From: Bacillota bacterium
GTDB taxonomy: Bacteria > Bacillota > Clostridia > Lachnospirales > Lachnospiraceae
Assembly (NCBI GenBank): GCA_023414875.1
Contig: JAEZMV010000019.1
Coordinates: forward strand, 1 to 16,694
Length of the DNA: 16,694 bases
Direction: 5' to 3'
Shown here: one piece after another, positions 1-7,594 of the stretch
Layout of the letters: every line of letters starts with the position of its first letter
Position numbering within the stretch: position 1 is the first letter of the stretch
The notes under the pieces: model-generated
The model's database searches: none
Told to the model about the DNA's origin: nothing
The model's input: only the letters and a program-made list of their open reading frames with translations
Made by a program: the position numbers and the translations under genes

Positions 1-42
1 CTTTCCTTCGGTCATTCTGACCGGTTCACGTTTTTTTGCCAT
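1..42 (-). CDS. Transposase N-terminus, probably IS256 (Mutator) family, cut by window edge
   Basis: Only 14 codons are visible, translating as MAKKREPVRMTEGK. From memory, this resembles the N-terminus of clostridial IS256-family DDE transposases, which begin with a basic lysine-rich stretch and then MTEGK. An AGGAGG ribosome binding site (rc of 52-57) lies nine bases before the ATG. The catalytic DDE residues would lie to the left of the window, so the family call rests on this short N-terminus and on the IS-like end at 127. It could also be some other protein with a similar start. Confidence 0.5.
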   Translation of the reverse strand, partial: MAKKREPVRMTEGK

Positions 43-48
43 AATAAA

Positions 49-87
49 AGGCCTCCTATGATATTTTTATTTTATCATAGAAAGCCT
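49..87 (-). promoter_or_regulatory. Hairpin enclosing the transposase ribosome binding site
   Basis: On the minus-strand RNA, CTATGATA (rc of 73-80) pairs perfectly with TATCATAG (rc of 56-63) around a nine-base loop. After a 3x3 internal loop, AGGC/GCCT (49-52 with 84-87) extends the helix. The AGGAGG site (52-57) lies inside this structure. Known: several insertion sequences hide the transposase start in a hairpin that forms only in read-through transcripts. That role here is inferred. Confidence 0.45.
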
Positions 88-177
88 TAGCGAAATACTT
101 ATTTTACAGACTTTATTTCACAGTCTCCATATTTTATAAGGTTTAATATTTCATAACAATCCTCTGAGATAAATCTC

Positions 178-1362
178 TCAATCAATATCAATCCGATATC
201 TCCGAAGAAGTCTGCCTGCTTCCTCTTCACAATCCGGATAATTCTGAATTGTCTTTTTTATCGAAGCCAAAGCATCTTCTTTCTGCTTTGCATTGGCATC
301 AATCCGTTCTCTAAGCTTCTGTCTGCGGACATTCAGTCTATGCCTTACCTCCACCATCTCTTTGTTATCCAAGATAGCAGTGGGCTGATAGATCCAGATT
401 TCAGAATCTGCAATACCGAATTTTTTCAGTTCATGGATTAACTCGTTATTATAAAAATCCAAAAGCTGAGTATTATTCTGATATCTTCTTGATTCATCTT
501 TAATTCGAACATACTCTTCCCAGTATATCTTTAATTGCTCAGAATTTTCTACCATATATTTTTGATAGGCATATTCAAGGTAGTTCCGATTATTTACTGA
601 TTTAATCTTAACCTTATTCATCAGCATAATTTGACGATTTTGTTTCACCTGCACCAATTTCATTCCGGTAGAATTTTTTCTTGCCTCCATAAATATGTAA
701 ATCGCCAACGCCATACCCATCACTACAGTAAGTATAAAAGGCATGGTGAAATCAGCTTCAGAATAATAGGACAGAGTTGCAAATATCACAAACAATAGTA
801 TAACCAGTATGCTGGTAGTTATGGAAATCCCCTTTAAAAACACCTGTTTACTGATTATCTCTTGTTGTTCCTGATCAAGTTCCTTTCTTTCCTTGTCCAA
901 ATGTGAGATATCCTGCTGAATTACTGCCTGGTACTGCTCACCATCAATAATTGCAGACATTTCCTTCGGTAGCTGCTTTTCATATTGTTCGTATAAGCGA
1001 TATTGTCTGTCGGTTAGTATTGAGCTTTTATTTTGAAGTTTATTTCTTTCCTGTGTCAGGCTAATAATCTTTCTCGCGGCATCCTCCAGGGTTTCTCTCT
1101 GTTCCAACGGAATTAAGTCTATTTTTTGCATATCTGTCAAATAAGAAGTTACTGCCTGATACTCTGCTTTTGCCTCTTCCATCTGACGGCCGCTCTCTGA
1201 GATCGTTTCGCAATTATCCTTAATGTAACCCAATCGCTCTGTTTGCGTATTCAGCCTTACGGAACGCTTTGTATCTCTTTTATTCTCCAGCGGAGTGGTA
1301 CCAATCTCTAAATTTTCCTTTTTCTTATTTCTTCTTCCTGAAAATATATTCAAGAATCCCAT
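178..1362 (-). CDS. Two-TM coiled-coil membrane protein of unknown function
   Basis: 394 residues; not recognised as a named family. Residues 1-35 are basic. Residues 50-175 are rich in E, K and Q with heptad-like spacing and are probably a long coiled coil. TM1 spans about 178-199, a short SEADFTMP loop follows, and TM2 spans about 207-225. Residues 226-394 are again charged and helical and end in an acidic/arginine-rich tail. No signal peptide is seen, so both large parts probably face the cytoplasm (inference). The ATG is preceded by GGAG at five bases. It lies 265 bases downstream of the TPR-like gene on the same strand, so it may belong to the DUF5717 cluster or have its own promoter. 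A small GAGAT/ATCTC hairpin follows the stop, then the IS end. Confidence 0.85.
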   Translation of the reverse strand: MGFLNIFSGRRNKKKENLEIGTTPLENKRDTKRSVRLNTQTERLGYIKDNCETISESGRQMEEAKAEYQAVTSYLTDMQKIDLIPLEQRETLEDAARKIISLTQERNKLQNKSSILTDRQYRLYEQYEKQLPKEMSAIIDGEQYQAVIQQDISHLDKERKELDQEQQEIISKQVFLKGISITTSILVILLFVIFATLSYYSEADFTMPFILTVVMGMALAIYIFMEARKNSTGMKLVQVKQNRQIMLMNKVKIKSVNNRNYLEYAYQKYMVENSEQLKIYWEEYVRIKDESRRYQNNTQLLDFYNNELIHELKKFGIADSEIWIYQPTAILDNKEMVEVRHRLNVRRQKLRERIDANAKQKEDALASIKKTIQNYPDCEEEAGRLLRRYRIDID

Positions 1363-1628
1363 CTTTACTCCATTCTGCCAATTTCTCGTACATCATCTTG
1401 TAATCAGCTTCTATTTTAATTAAAATGATATCGAACACTAATACGAATTACGAAATTCATCCTAAGTATTTTCCTTATGATGTTTTCCATTACAATTGTG
1501 CAACGTGTGCATGCACCTTGTGGATTTCACAGGTACAATCATTACCTGAAAGAAGTTTAAAATAAATCCAACGAATTTCATTTTGAATTTCAAATCAGGA
1601 AATGTATATTAACAAATTTCTATTCCCT

Positions 1629-2459
1629 CTAAATATGTCTGACCTTAACCTTCCAGGCTTCAATCATCTCTTCTGCCTTATTATAGTATTCACTCCGTTG
1701 CCCTTGATCCTTCCACTTTCTCATCTCATATATTTCCAACATTGCTTCGGAGCTTTCCGCTTCCATAGCCTTCTTGCTCATAAATTCTGTAATACGATTA
1801 CTTTGTTCTTCACTAATCTGATATTCACGGGCTTTTTCCTCGTATGCAGCATCGTTATTGCTTAACAACAGAGTATATAGATATTGATGCAGACTTTCCT
1901 CTCGTTGGTTGCGCTCGTAAGCCTGTAAAAATAGTGCGGAAGCCTCCTTAAGTCCTGTTATATGGAGCTTTGCAATCGCCAGGTTATGAAACAGATTTCC
2001 ATACTCTTGTGGAGTTAACTCTGCTGACTCCTTTGAGTTAATAATTCTTTCATACTCGGTAGCCGCCTCAGAATATTGCCGGTCATTTAAATAACAGACT
2101 GCTTTAATGCAGCTTCTTTTGATCTTAGGCATACCGATGATTTCATCCAGCAGTTTTAATAAGCTCTTTATTTCATACTCGGAATAATAGTCAGTACTAC
2201 ATAATATAACCGTAACTATGGTTTTCACGTCAGCTTTTTGCTTCTTTAATATTCTTAGTTTTTCTGCTCTCTCAGGCAGTTTTAATTCCGCTCCAATAAA
2301 GTCAAAAAGAGCATCACAAAACATATCTTCTTCAATCAGATATACATGATGATAAAGATAATAACAAAGCTCTTCCATGGAATAGATCCGTATACCGGTA
2401 GAGGTAAAACAATATGGTCGATTTGTTCTTGATCCACTGCACAGTATCAGCTTGCCCAT
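1629..2459 (-). CDS. TPR-like helical protein of the DUF5716/DUF5717 cluster
   Basis: 276 residues from the chosen start. An upstream in-frame ATG at 2477 overlaps the previous stop (TAATG) but has no good ribosome binding site. The ATG at 2459 has GAGGG at six bases and gives MGKLILCSGSRTNRPYCF. Residues 1-45 form a distinctive domain (GIRIYSMEELCYYLYHHVYLI). Residues 60-110 are helical. Residues about 114-140 and 152-185 look like tetratricopeptide-type helix pairs (AVCYLNDRQYSEAATEYERI; NLAIAKLHITGLKEASALFLQA). The C-terminal third is charged helix. No signal peptide, membrane segment or catalytic motif is seen. It follows the Hsp70-like gene directly, so a partner or adaptor role is likely (inference). 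I do not recognise a named family. Confidence 0.85.
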   Translation of the reverse strand: MGKLILCSGSRTNRPYCFTSTGIRIYSMEELCYYLYHHVYLIEEDMFCDALFDFIGAELKLPERAEKLRILKKQKADVKTIVTVILCSTDYYSEYEIKSLLKLLDEIIGMPKIKRSCIKAVCYLNDRQYSEAATEYERIINSKESAELTPQEYGNLFHNLAIAKLHITGLKEASALFLQAYERNQREESLHQYLYTLLLSNNDAAYEEKAREYQISEEQSNRITEFMSKKAMEAESSEAMLEIYEMRKWKDQGQRSEYYNKAEEMIEAWKVKVRHI

Positions 2460-2465
2460 AATTAA

Positions 2466-2470
2466 CCCTC
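2466..2470 (-). promoter_or_regulatory. Ribosome binding site deciding the TPR-like gene start
   Basis: GAGGG on the minus strand lies six bases before the ATG at 2459. The alternative ATG at 2477 lacks a comparable site, so the shorter protein is preferred. Confidence 0.6.
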
Positions 2471-2476
2471 GTTTCA

Positions 2477-3736
2477 TTAAATCTCAATTGTATATGCCAT
2501 TACCTTTCCCGTTCCCGGATAAAAATCTCCAAAGCCCAAATCGGTAACTGTCAGATAGCCTGTGGATTTATCCTTACAGGTAAAGTTTATCAATAAACGC
2601 ATCGTACGGTCCTGCCGTACCGGAAACTGGTTCAAATTTATGCTCTGTCTTATAACTTCTTTTGTCATGATATTTTTTATGCTTAGTTCTAGCTCTGACT
2701 CACCCTCAGGGATGATTTCTATACTGTTATTAACTTCATACCAAGTCTCTCCAGCTTGTGTCAGAGGTACCTCCATTATCCTCGTGTCACTATATACCCG
2801 TACAGATACACAGCCGGATATCATATCATCATTTAAAAGAACAAAATCACTTAACTTTTGATCACCGGAAAATTCTTTTGCTGCATAGCAGGCGCCTTTG
2901 GTAAATAGATTTTGTCCATAGAATACCCTGCGTCCTACACATAAGCTTTTAATCACCTCATCAGCCCAGCCTCCTTCAAATCCATTCCCGGTAAAATAAA
3001 GAGTTGATACAATTTGTTTATATAATGCAGTATTTGCAATGTTCTCAAAGATATAGGAACTATTGCTGCCTTGTTGCTTCAACATCGCAATATTTAAGTT
3101 ATCTGAGTAATCGATCCTTTTCAGTCCCGCAATCATGGGCTTATTTCTTCGATTAATCTGTGTTTGGTAGTAAAATAATCCCTCCGAGCTTAAATCAAAT
3201 AACCCTACATCATTCATCCAGATTGACCTGTCCTGGCTTAGTGTATAGTACAGGTATGCCCCGGCATGATTCATAATCACTGCACGGTCTTTCTCCAGCC
3301 CCAGTAAGGATAATGCCTCATAAATTCTATCAACAAAGGAGGGCTCCGCATTGCGAATGGTAACTACAATTTTTGTGATTGGTTCTGTAGGAAAATGATT
3401 TTTAACTAAGGTTAGAGATTTGCGAAGAAATTTTTCCAAAAGAGCCACCCCGGTAAAGGTTTGTCCGAGTATTTCAACCTCTTCACCGGTCCGGACCTTT
3501 TCTAGTAAATGCTCTACCAGAACTCCGGCTCCGCCGGCCGCACAGGCAATTGCCTCATCACCGAAAAGCCATTGCTTCGTTTCCGTTTTAACACACAGTA
3601 CGGTAGGGATTGGGCATTCTTCTCCCTCCCGTGTACTGATCGGTATCGGTTCTAGTGACTTATAACTGTAACAACTGATTTGAGTCATGTCTTCACACAA
3701 ATCATATCCTACAATTAATTTTTTTGGTGTATCCAT
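2477..3736 (-). CDS. DUF5716-like protein with a degenerate actin/Hsp70 ATPase fold
   Basis: 419 residues. The order of motifs follows Hsp70/actin ATPases. A first strand pair with phosphate-1-like GYDLCED lies at 10-16. PTVLCV is at 44-49 and FGDEA at 58-62. VTIRN (125-129) is followed by a helix ending NHAGAYLYYTL at 156-166, like the 'NEPTAAALAYG' helix of DnaK. Phosphate-2-like LFDLSSEG is at 179-186. An adenosine-like FTGNGFEGGW is at 248-257, with NLFTKGACYAA at 276-286. Residues about 295-419 form a beta-rich C-terminal domain in place of the Hsp70 substrate domain. Both phosphate loops lack the usual glycines, so ATPase activity is doubtful. It starts at an ATG with AGGGAG seven bases upstream, 18 bases after the DUF5717-like gene. 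The DUF5716 name is from memory; the fold assignment rests on motif order. Confidence 0.8.
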   Translation of the reverse strand: MDTPKKLIVGYDLCEDMTQISCYSYKSLEPIPISTREGEECPIPTVLCVKTETKQWLFGDEAIACAAGGAGVLVEHLLEKVRTGEEVEILGQTFTGVALLEKFLRKSLTLVKNHFPTEPITKIVVTIRNAEPSFVDRIYEALSLLGLEKDRAVIMNHAGAYLYYTLSQDRSIWMNDVGLFDLSSEGLFYYQTQINRRNKPMIAGLKRIDYSDNLNIAMLKQQGSNSSYIFENIANTALYKQIVSTLYFTGNGFEGGWADEVIKSLCVGRRVFYGQNLFTKGACYAAKEFSGDQKLSDFVLLNDDMISGCVSVRVYSDTRIMEVPLTQAGETWYEVNNSIEIIPEGESELELSIKNIMTKEVIRQSINLNQFPVRQDRTMRLLINFTCKDKSTGYLTVTDLGFGDFYPGTGKVMAYTIEI

Positions 3737-3754
3737 CTGTGCTCTCCCTGCCTA

Positions 3755-6700
3755 TCAAATTTGTTTAAAGCATTCTGATATCATGTATTCCTTCTTAACA
3801 TAGCTTTCCATCTTGTCCAGAAGTAAATCCTCCTCCTGCTTTTCCATAGCCATAAGCATGCTGTTAATCTGATTGTAATTAGATTCATCTTCCTCAAAAT
3901 TCTCACAGGGATACCTAAGATGATTTATCTCACCTGTAACAATCTCATCATCTGTCTCTTCTGTAATAAAGTATTGTAATTCCTCATGATAGAATAAAAT
4001 AAATTCCTTTATATGTATTCCCATAAACACATTTGGCATCCGCTGTGTGATATATTCCTGTCCGCTTCGATTTAATAAGCGATAATTGATATAAACTCGC
4101 TTCCCCGGATCAGTATTATGTGTAATGAAATATTGATCAAGAATACTTTCCGGTAATTCTATCCGATTACGATACTCCAAAAAGAAAGGTAGTATTATTC
4201 TCCTTGTTATAAACCGATGAAGATTAAATTCTGCAAAGATCAGTTCACTTTCTGAAAGCATTTGATTCTTTGCATTATACTTTAACCAGGCCATCAGACA
4301 GATGTCATTTTCTTCATAAAATAATTCTCTCTTCATAGCCATAATTAATTCCGCGTTAAGCTCAAGGTTATGTACCAGATAATGATACGCACAGAAGGTT
4401 AAATAAGCGCGTACCAAGACATGATTTGTAATCTCCTTATAATAGGATTGAAATACCTGATAGCTTCTTTCAATACCGGTTTCAGTAAATAACAAATATG
4501 ATAGCAGACGTTCCTCAAGTATATGACTATCTAACTCAAAGCCCTTCGCTGCTTTCCAGATTCCGAACATTTCTATTGTGGTTCCACTGTAATACTTAAT
4601 TAAGTAACGAAGAATTGCTTCATCATACTTACCCTGAGAATAAACATAATAACATAGGGTAATCATGAAGTCGTGTCGCTTCCCCAAAGCCGGTGTTTGT
4701 ATCCAACCGGAACACAGCTTTACTAACCGGTTAATTGATATATCCTCAAAGCCAAAGATTTCTAATGCCTCCAGGGCTTTCTCATACAATGCTCTGATTA
4801 CCAAAAACTCAAGGAATTTTACACGCTCTGTAGGGTGAACGGTATATAAATCAATCTGACTTAAATAAAAATCTAACGACTCATCATCAATACTCTCATA
4901 ATAATATTCAATCAGGCTCTGATAGCATTTGGTGATATATTCTTTTGATAGTTGTTCAACCTGTAGCACCAGCTTTCTGATCATCACAGAATTTTCATTC
5001 ATAATACGATGACTTTGATAATGGTCATACAAATGTAATAGCAGCATTGGGTGCTTACTATGCCCGATGCACAAGGTTTCATAATCTTCGGCTCGCAGGA
5101 AAGGAGAAACTGTATATTCCACAGATTCCACGTATCTGTTTCCAAAGCTGTCAACCAGCATAATTACTGAGTGATCCGTATAAATATCAATCAGAGCCTT
5201 ACCTTCTGATAACGGAACATTTTCCTCAATTCCAAGCTCCTTATGAAGGACTACGACATTTACCATATTCGGATTATCACAAACAAATTCATGGCGATAT
5301 AGAACGTAGGGTAAATGCGGCAATAACTGTACCCTCATCTCTGGTTTATTCAAGAATTCCTGATACAGAACAGCTAAATCAGCACTGATATAGTGTGCTT
5401 CCAGCATCTTCTGGGTAAAGACTTCCATGCGTTTATAATAGGAGCGATAAATCTGCTCATACTTATCCTGGTTTTTCACAATATTTGCGAATAGAAAAGC
5501 TTTTCTCTGATCATTGAGATTGCTGTTATATACAAAATAGTGTAATACCTGCTGCGCCAATACCCCCTGGCTTTTAACGCTAATGGAGTACATATAATAT
5601 TCATACAGCTCCGTAATACGAAGCTGCGCTTCCACACCAAGTCGATACCAATTAAAGTATTTCTCAGATTTTTTCATTCCTTTGATTAATAAGCTACAGA
5701 TAGCTGACAAGTATTCAGCGGTATCATATTCGTCATATAATCTTGTTAGGCCACGAAAAACAATGGGATGAAATGTCTTCATTTTGCCCGCGATATAAGC
5801 ATATTGCTTCGCGGTTTCCTTTGACAGCATCCAGTTTTTAATTCCGAAATTTAATACCTGTATCTCAAAATTCTCTAGGTCTCGTAATAAGACAGGCTCG
5901 TCATTATAGATACAAACAGCTTCATAGTAAAGAATAGGGCTTCGACAACCGGAATCAAATTGTTCCTTAATATCCGCCAGCATAGCTGCCTTATTCTTCT
6001 CATATCGTTTGTCCAGATAAAGTAAAAACCATAGTATTTTCCAGTCATTATCACTGCTCACATAGAATTGCCGAATTGTTTCTGCAGCATTTTGAACCAC
6101 CTTATCCTCCTTACGATATAATGCATTCAGATAAAGATAAGTGCAATACTCCAGAACAGATTTTTTCCTAAGAAGTGCTGTTTCCTTAGAAAAATCCTCT
6201 AAAAGTTCTTCGGCAAGTTTATTCTTCCCGGAAATAATGGCAAGATGCGTTCGGATTAACTCCTTCCAATTAGAAACTTCAGGTCCCGGTAGCCGGTGCA
6301 TAATACCTTCCGAAGCTTCGAGGTATTCCTTAAAACCGTTGCGGTTTAAGCGGAAACTCAGGTAATGATCAACTAATTCATATTCCATTCTTTGGATATG
6401 CCTGTTCTCCGAGGTCTTAATCCCTTCCCCTTTACATTTACAGACAATATTAACTTCAATTGTTTGGTATGCTGATTTAATCCATATATGTCCAAAGTTA
6501 TTACCATGTTTTAAATTCTTAGGATCTATCGTGTAGGTAACATGATGGGTATTTCCGATGAACCTGTCAGCCCATAAAAACTTCTGCTCCAATAGTATAA
6601 ATGGTGCATCCGCACTAACTCTGATTTCTGCATATCCCCAATTATTTTTGGTAATGGTCAGCTTGTCCATGATTGGCTCCTGAATATCTGCATATTCAAC

Positions 6701-7297
6701 CAGGGTTTTATCTATATTTAATCTAATGGCAGCTTTTTTATGGATGGCAATGAGAAATTCTTCTAGAGCTTGGCTGGTAGAAATACTTTTGATAAGATTA
6801 CGGTAAATGATCCGATACCTTTCTTCATTTGCCAGAAAGATGCGTTCAAAGTCCTCTGAACGAAATACCTTTTTAGCATCGGACCAATCCATCCTAGCTA
6901 AATTAGTAAATTGAAATAAATCTTTAATTTTTCCCAAGGATGACAAGCAGTGCGACTGTTCCACCATAACAACAAAGGGAATCAACACTTCCCCGCAGTC
7001 ACTTATTACACTAAGTTCTCCTGATATCTGCTCTCCTGCTTTTAGATAACTTGCATTAAACTGATAGTAGATCGTATTCGTCTCTTCTGAGAATGAAGAA
7101 TTCCCTAAGGTTAACAGCCTATTTGAAGAATAAACAATCCCTTTAATCCGACTTCCAATATGATTGGAAATCACAAAATTACCCTCGTAGACCTTGCCGG
7201 CTTCTACTGTAATATTAATTTCCTCAATAGACAGGCAAAGAAAAGGTTGCTCATAATCAAAATTTCCTTTTGAAAAACGCTCGATTTTTTCCTTCAA
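3755..7297 (-). CDS. DUF5717-like giant protein: two beta-sandwich domains plus alpha-solenoid
   Basis: 1180 residues from the TTG at 7297. A further in-frame TTG at 7399 would add 34 residues (1214) that look like non-coding sequence. The 7297 start has GGGGTGAT in front and gives (M)KEKIERFSKGNFDYEQPFL. Residues about 16-113 are a beta-sandwich with alternating hydrophobic strands (GNFVISN, GEQISGELSVIS, LIPFVVMV). Residues 126-189 are a helical linker and 206-288 a second beta-sandwich ending in CKCKG. Residues about 296-1180 are a long series of helix pairs typical of an alpha-solenoid, with an acidic stretch near the C-terminus. No signal peptide or membrane helix is seen, so it is probably cytosolic. 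It is first in the minus-strand cluster and probably scaffolds the Hsp70-like protein encoded next (inference). The DUF5717 assignment is from memory of Lachnospiraceae gene pairs. Confidence 0.78.
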   Translation of the reverse strand: MKEKIERFSKGNFDYEQPFLCLSIEEINITVEAGKVYEGNFVISNHIGSRIKGIVYSSNRLLTLGNSSFSEETNTIYYQFNASYLKAGEQISGELSVISDCGEVLIPFVVMVEQSHCLSSLGKIKDLFQFTNLARMDWSDAKKVFRSEDFERIFLANEERYRIIYRNLIKSISTSQALEEFLIAIHKKAAIRLNIDKTLVEYADIQEPIMDKLTITKNNWGYAEIRVSADAPFILLEQKFLWADRFIGNTHHVTYTIDPKNLKHGNNFGHIWIKSAYQTIEVNIVCKCKGEGIKTSENRHIQRMEYELVDHYLSFRLNRNGFKEYLEASEGIMHRLPGPEVSNWKELIRTHLAIISGKNKLAEELLEDFSKETALLRKKSVLEYCTYLYLNALYRKEDKVVQNAAETIRQFYVSSDNDWKILWFLLYLDKRYEKNKAAMLADIKEQFDSGCRSPILYYEAVCIYNDEPVLLRDLENFEIQVLNFGIKNWMLSKETAKQYAYIAGKMKTFHPIVFRGLTRLYDEYDTAEYLSAICSLLIKGMKKSEKYFNWYRLGVEAQLRITELYEYYMYSISVKSQGVLAQQVLHYFVYNSNLNDQRKAFLFANIVKNQDKYEQIYRSYYKRMEVFTQKMLEAHYISADLAVLYQEFLNKPEMRVQLLPHLPYVLYRHEFVCDNPNMVNVVVLHKELGIEENVPLSEGKALIDIYTDHSVIMLVDSFGNRYVESVEYTVSPFLRAEDYETLCIGHSKHPMLLLHLYDHYQSHRIMNENSVMIRKLVLQVEQLSKEYITKCYQSLIEYYYESIDDESLDFYLSQIDLYTVHPTERVKFLEFLVIRALYEKALEALEIFGFEDISINRLVKLCSGWIQTPALGKRHDFMITLCYYVYSQGKYDEAILRYLIKYYSGTTIEMFGIWKAAKGFELDSHILEERLLSYLLFTETGIERSYQVFQSYYKEITNHVLVRAYLTFCAYHYLVHNLELNAELIMAMKRELFYEENDICLMAWLKYNAKNQMLSESELIFAEFNLHRFITRRIILPFFLEYRNRIELPESILDQYFITHNTDPGKRVYINYRLLNRSGQEYITQRMPNVFMGIHIKEFILFYHEELQYFITEETDDEIVTGEINHLRYPCENFEEDESNYNQINSMLMAMEKQEEDLLLDKMESYVKKEYMISECFKQI

Positions 7298-7300
7298 TTT

Positions 7301-7308
7301 ATCACCCC
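7301..7308 (-). promoter_or_regulatory. Ribosome binding site supporting the TTG start of the DUF5717-like gene
   Basis: GGGGTGAT (rc of ATCACCCC) matches the GAGGTGAT anti-16S complement at 7 of 8 bases and ends three bases before TTG at 7297. No comparable site precedes the TTG at 7399, and no ATG occurs in the first 140 codons of the open frame. Confidence 0.6.
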
Positions 7309-7441
7309 AAGCAGTTATTGTAGAATTCTTGTGAATAATTATCCAATTTATAGTTCCCTGGTAGACATTTGAATGATCTGTTTTTATGAAGCATTGCAAT
7401 TTAATAAAATTAGGATATAATATGTATCATATTTAATAAAC

Positions 7442-7470
7442 ATTATAATTCAAATTAGGAAAAAAATCTA
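7442..7470 (-). promoter_or_regulatory. Possible promoter of the DUF5717/DUF5716 cluster
   Basis: A perfect TATAAT (rc of 7442-7447) lies 145 bases before the TTG start in a very AT-rich stretch. The corresponding -35 (TAGATT at 17 bases) is weak. A second AT-rich candidate lies closer to the gene, so this is only a candidate. Confidence 0.3.
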
Positions 7471-7582
7471 GTATCTATCATAAATCGCCAAAATCACCAA
7501 GAACGCCCACCCTTGACAATTTCCATATTATTGCCGGGCTCAATTGATACTTATTTTACGTAAAGACAACTTTTTAATGTCA

Positions 7583-7590
7583 GGAAGGAG
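7583..7590 (+). promoter_or_regulatory. Ribosome binding site deciding the aminotransferase start
   Basis: GGAAGGAG ends four bases before the ATG at 7595. In-frame ATGs at 7544 and 7577 have no such site, and the sequence they would add does not look like the family. Confidence 0.7.
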
Positions 7591-7594
7591 TAAT

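Larger units (their letters stand above)
1..127 (-). mobile_element. Left end of an IS256-family insertion sequence (partial)
   Basis: Seen: a start codon with AGGAGG reads off the left edge at 42. About 85 bases upstream, the reverse strand has a terminal sequence beginning GAGACTGTGAAATAAAGTCT at base 127 and continuing TGTAAAATAAG. This end contains an internal near-repeat (GACTGTGAAATAA and AGTCTGTAAAATAA). Known: IS256-type ends carry motifs of the AAAGTC...TGTAAAA kind, and the transposase starts shortly inside the terminus. Inference: base 127 is the outer tip of the inverted repeat. The insertion lies about 50 bases past the 3' end of the neighbouring gene and does not break it. The other end and the target duplication are outside the window, so the boundary is provisional. 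Confidence 0.5.

Noticed and set aside
1325..1396. 23-codon minus-strand frame (MMYEKLAEWSKDG...) overlapping the start of the coiled-coil gene
   Set aside because: No ribosome binding site, out of frame with the larger gene and too short to support.
1507..1516. GTGCATGCAC palindrome between the TPR-like and coiled-coil genes
   Set aside because: A ten-base perfect palindrome without loop, T run or promoter boxes nearby; no role can be supported.
7513..7518. Perfect TTGACA on the plus strand upstream of the aminotransferase gene
   Set aside because: No -10 box lies at 16-18 bases (the sequence there is GC-rich, GGGCTC), so it is not called as a promoter.
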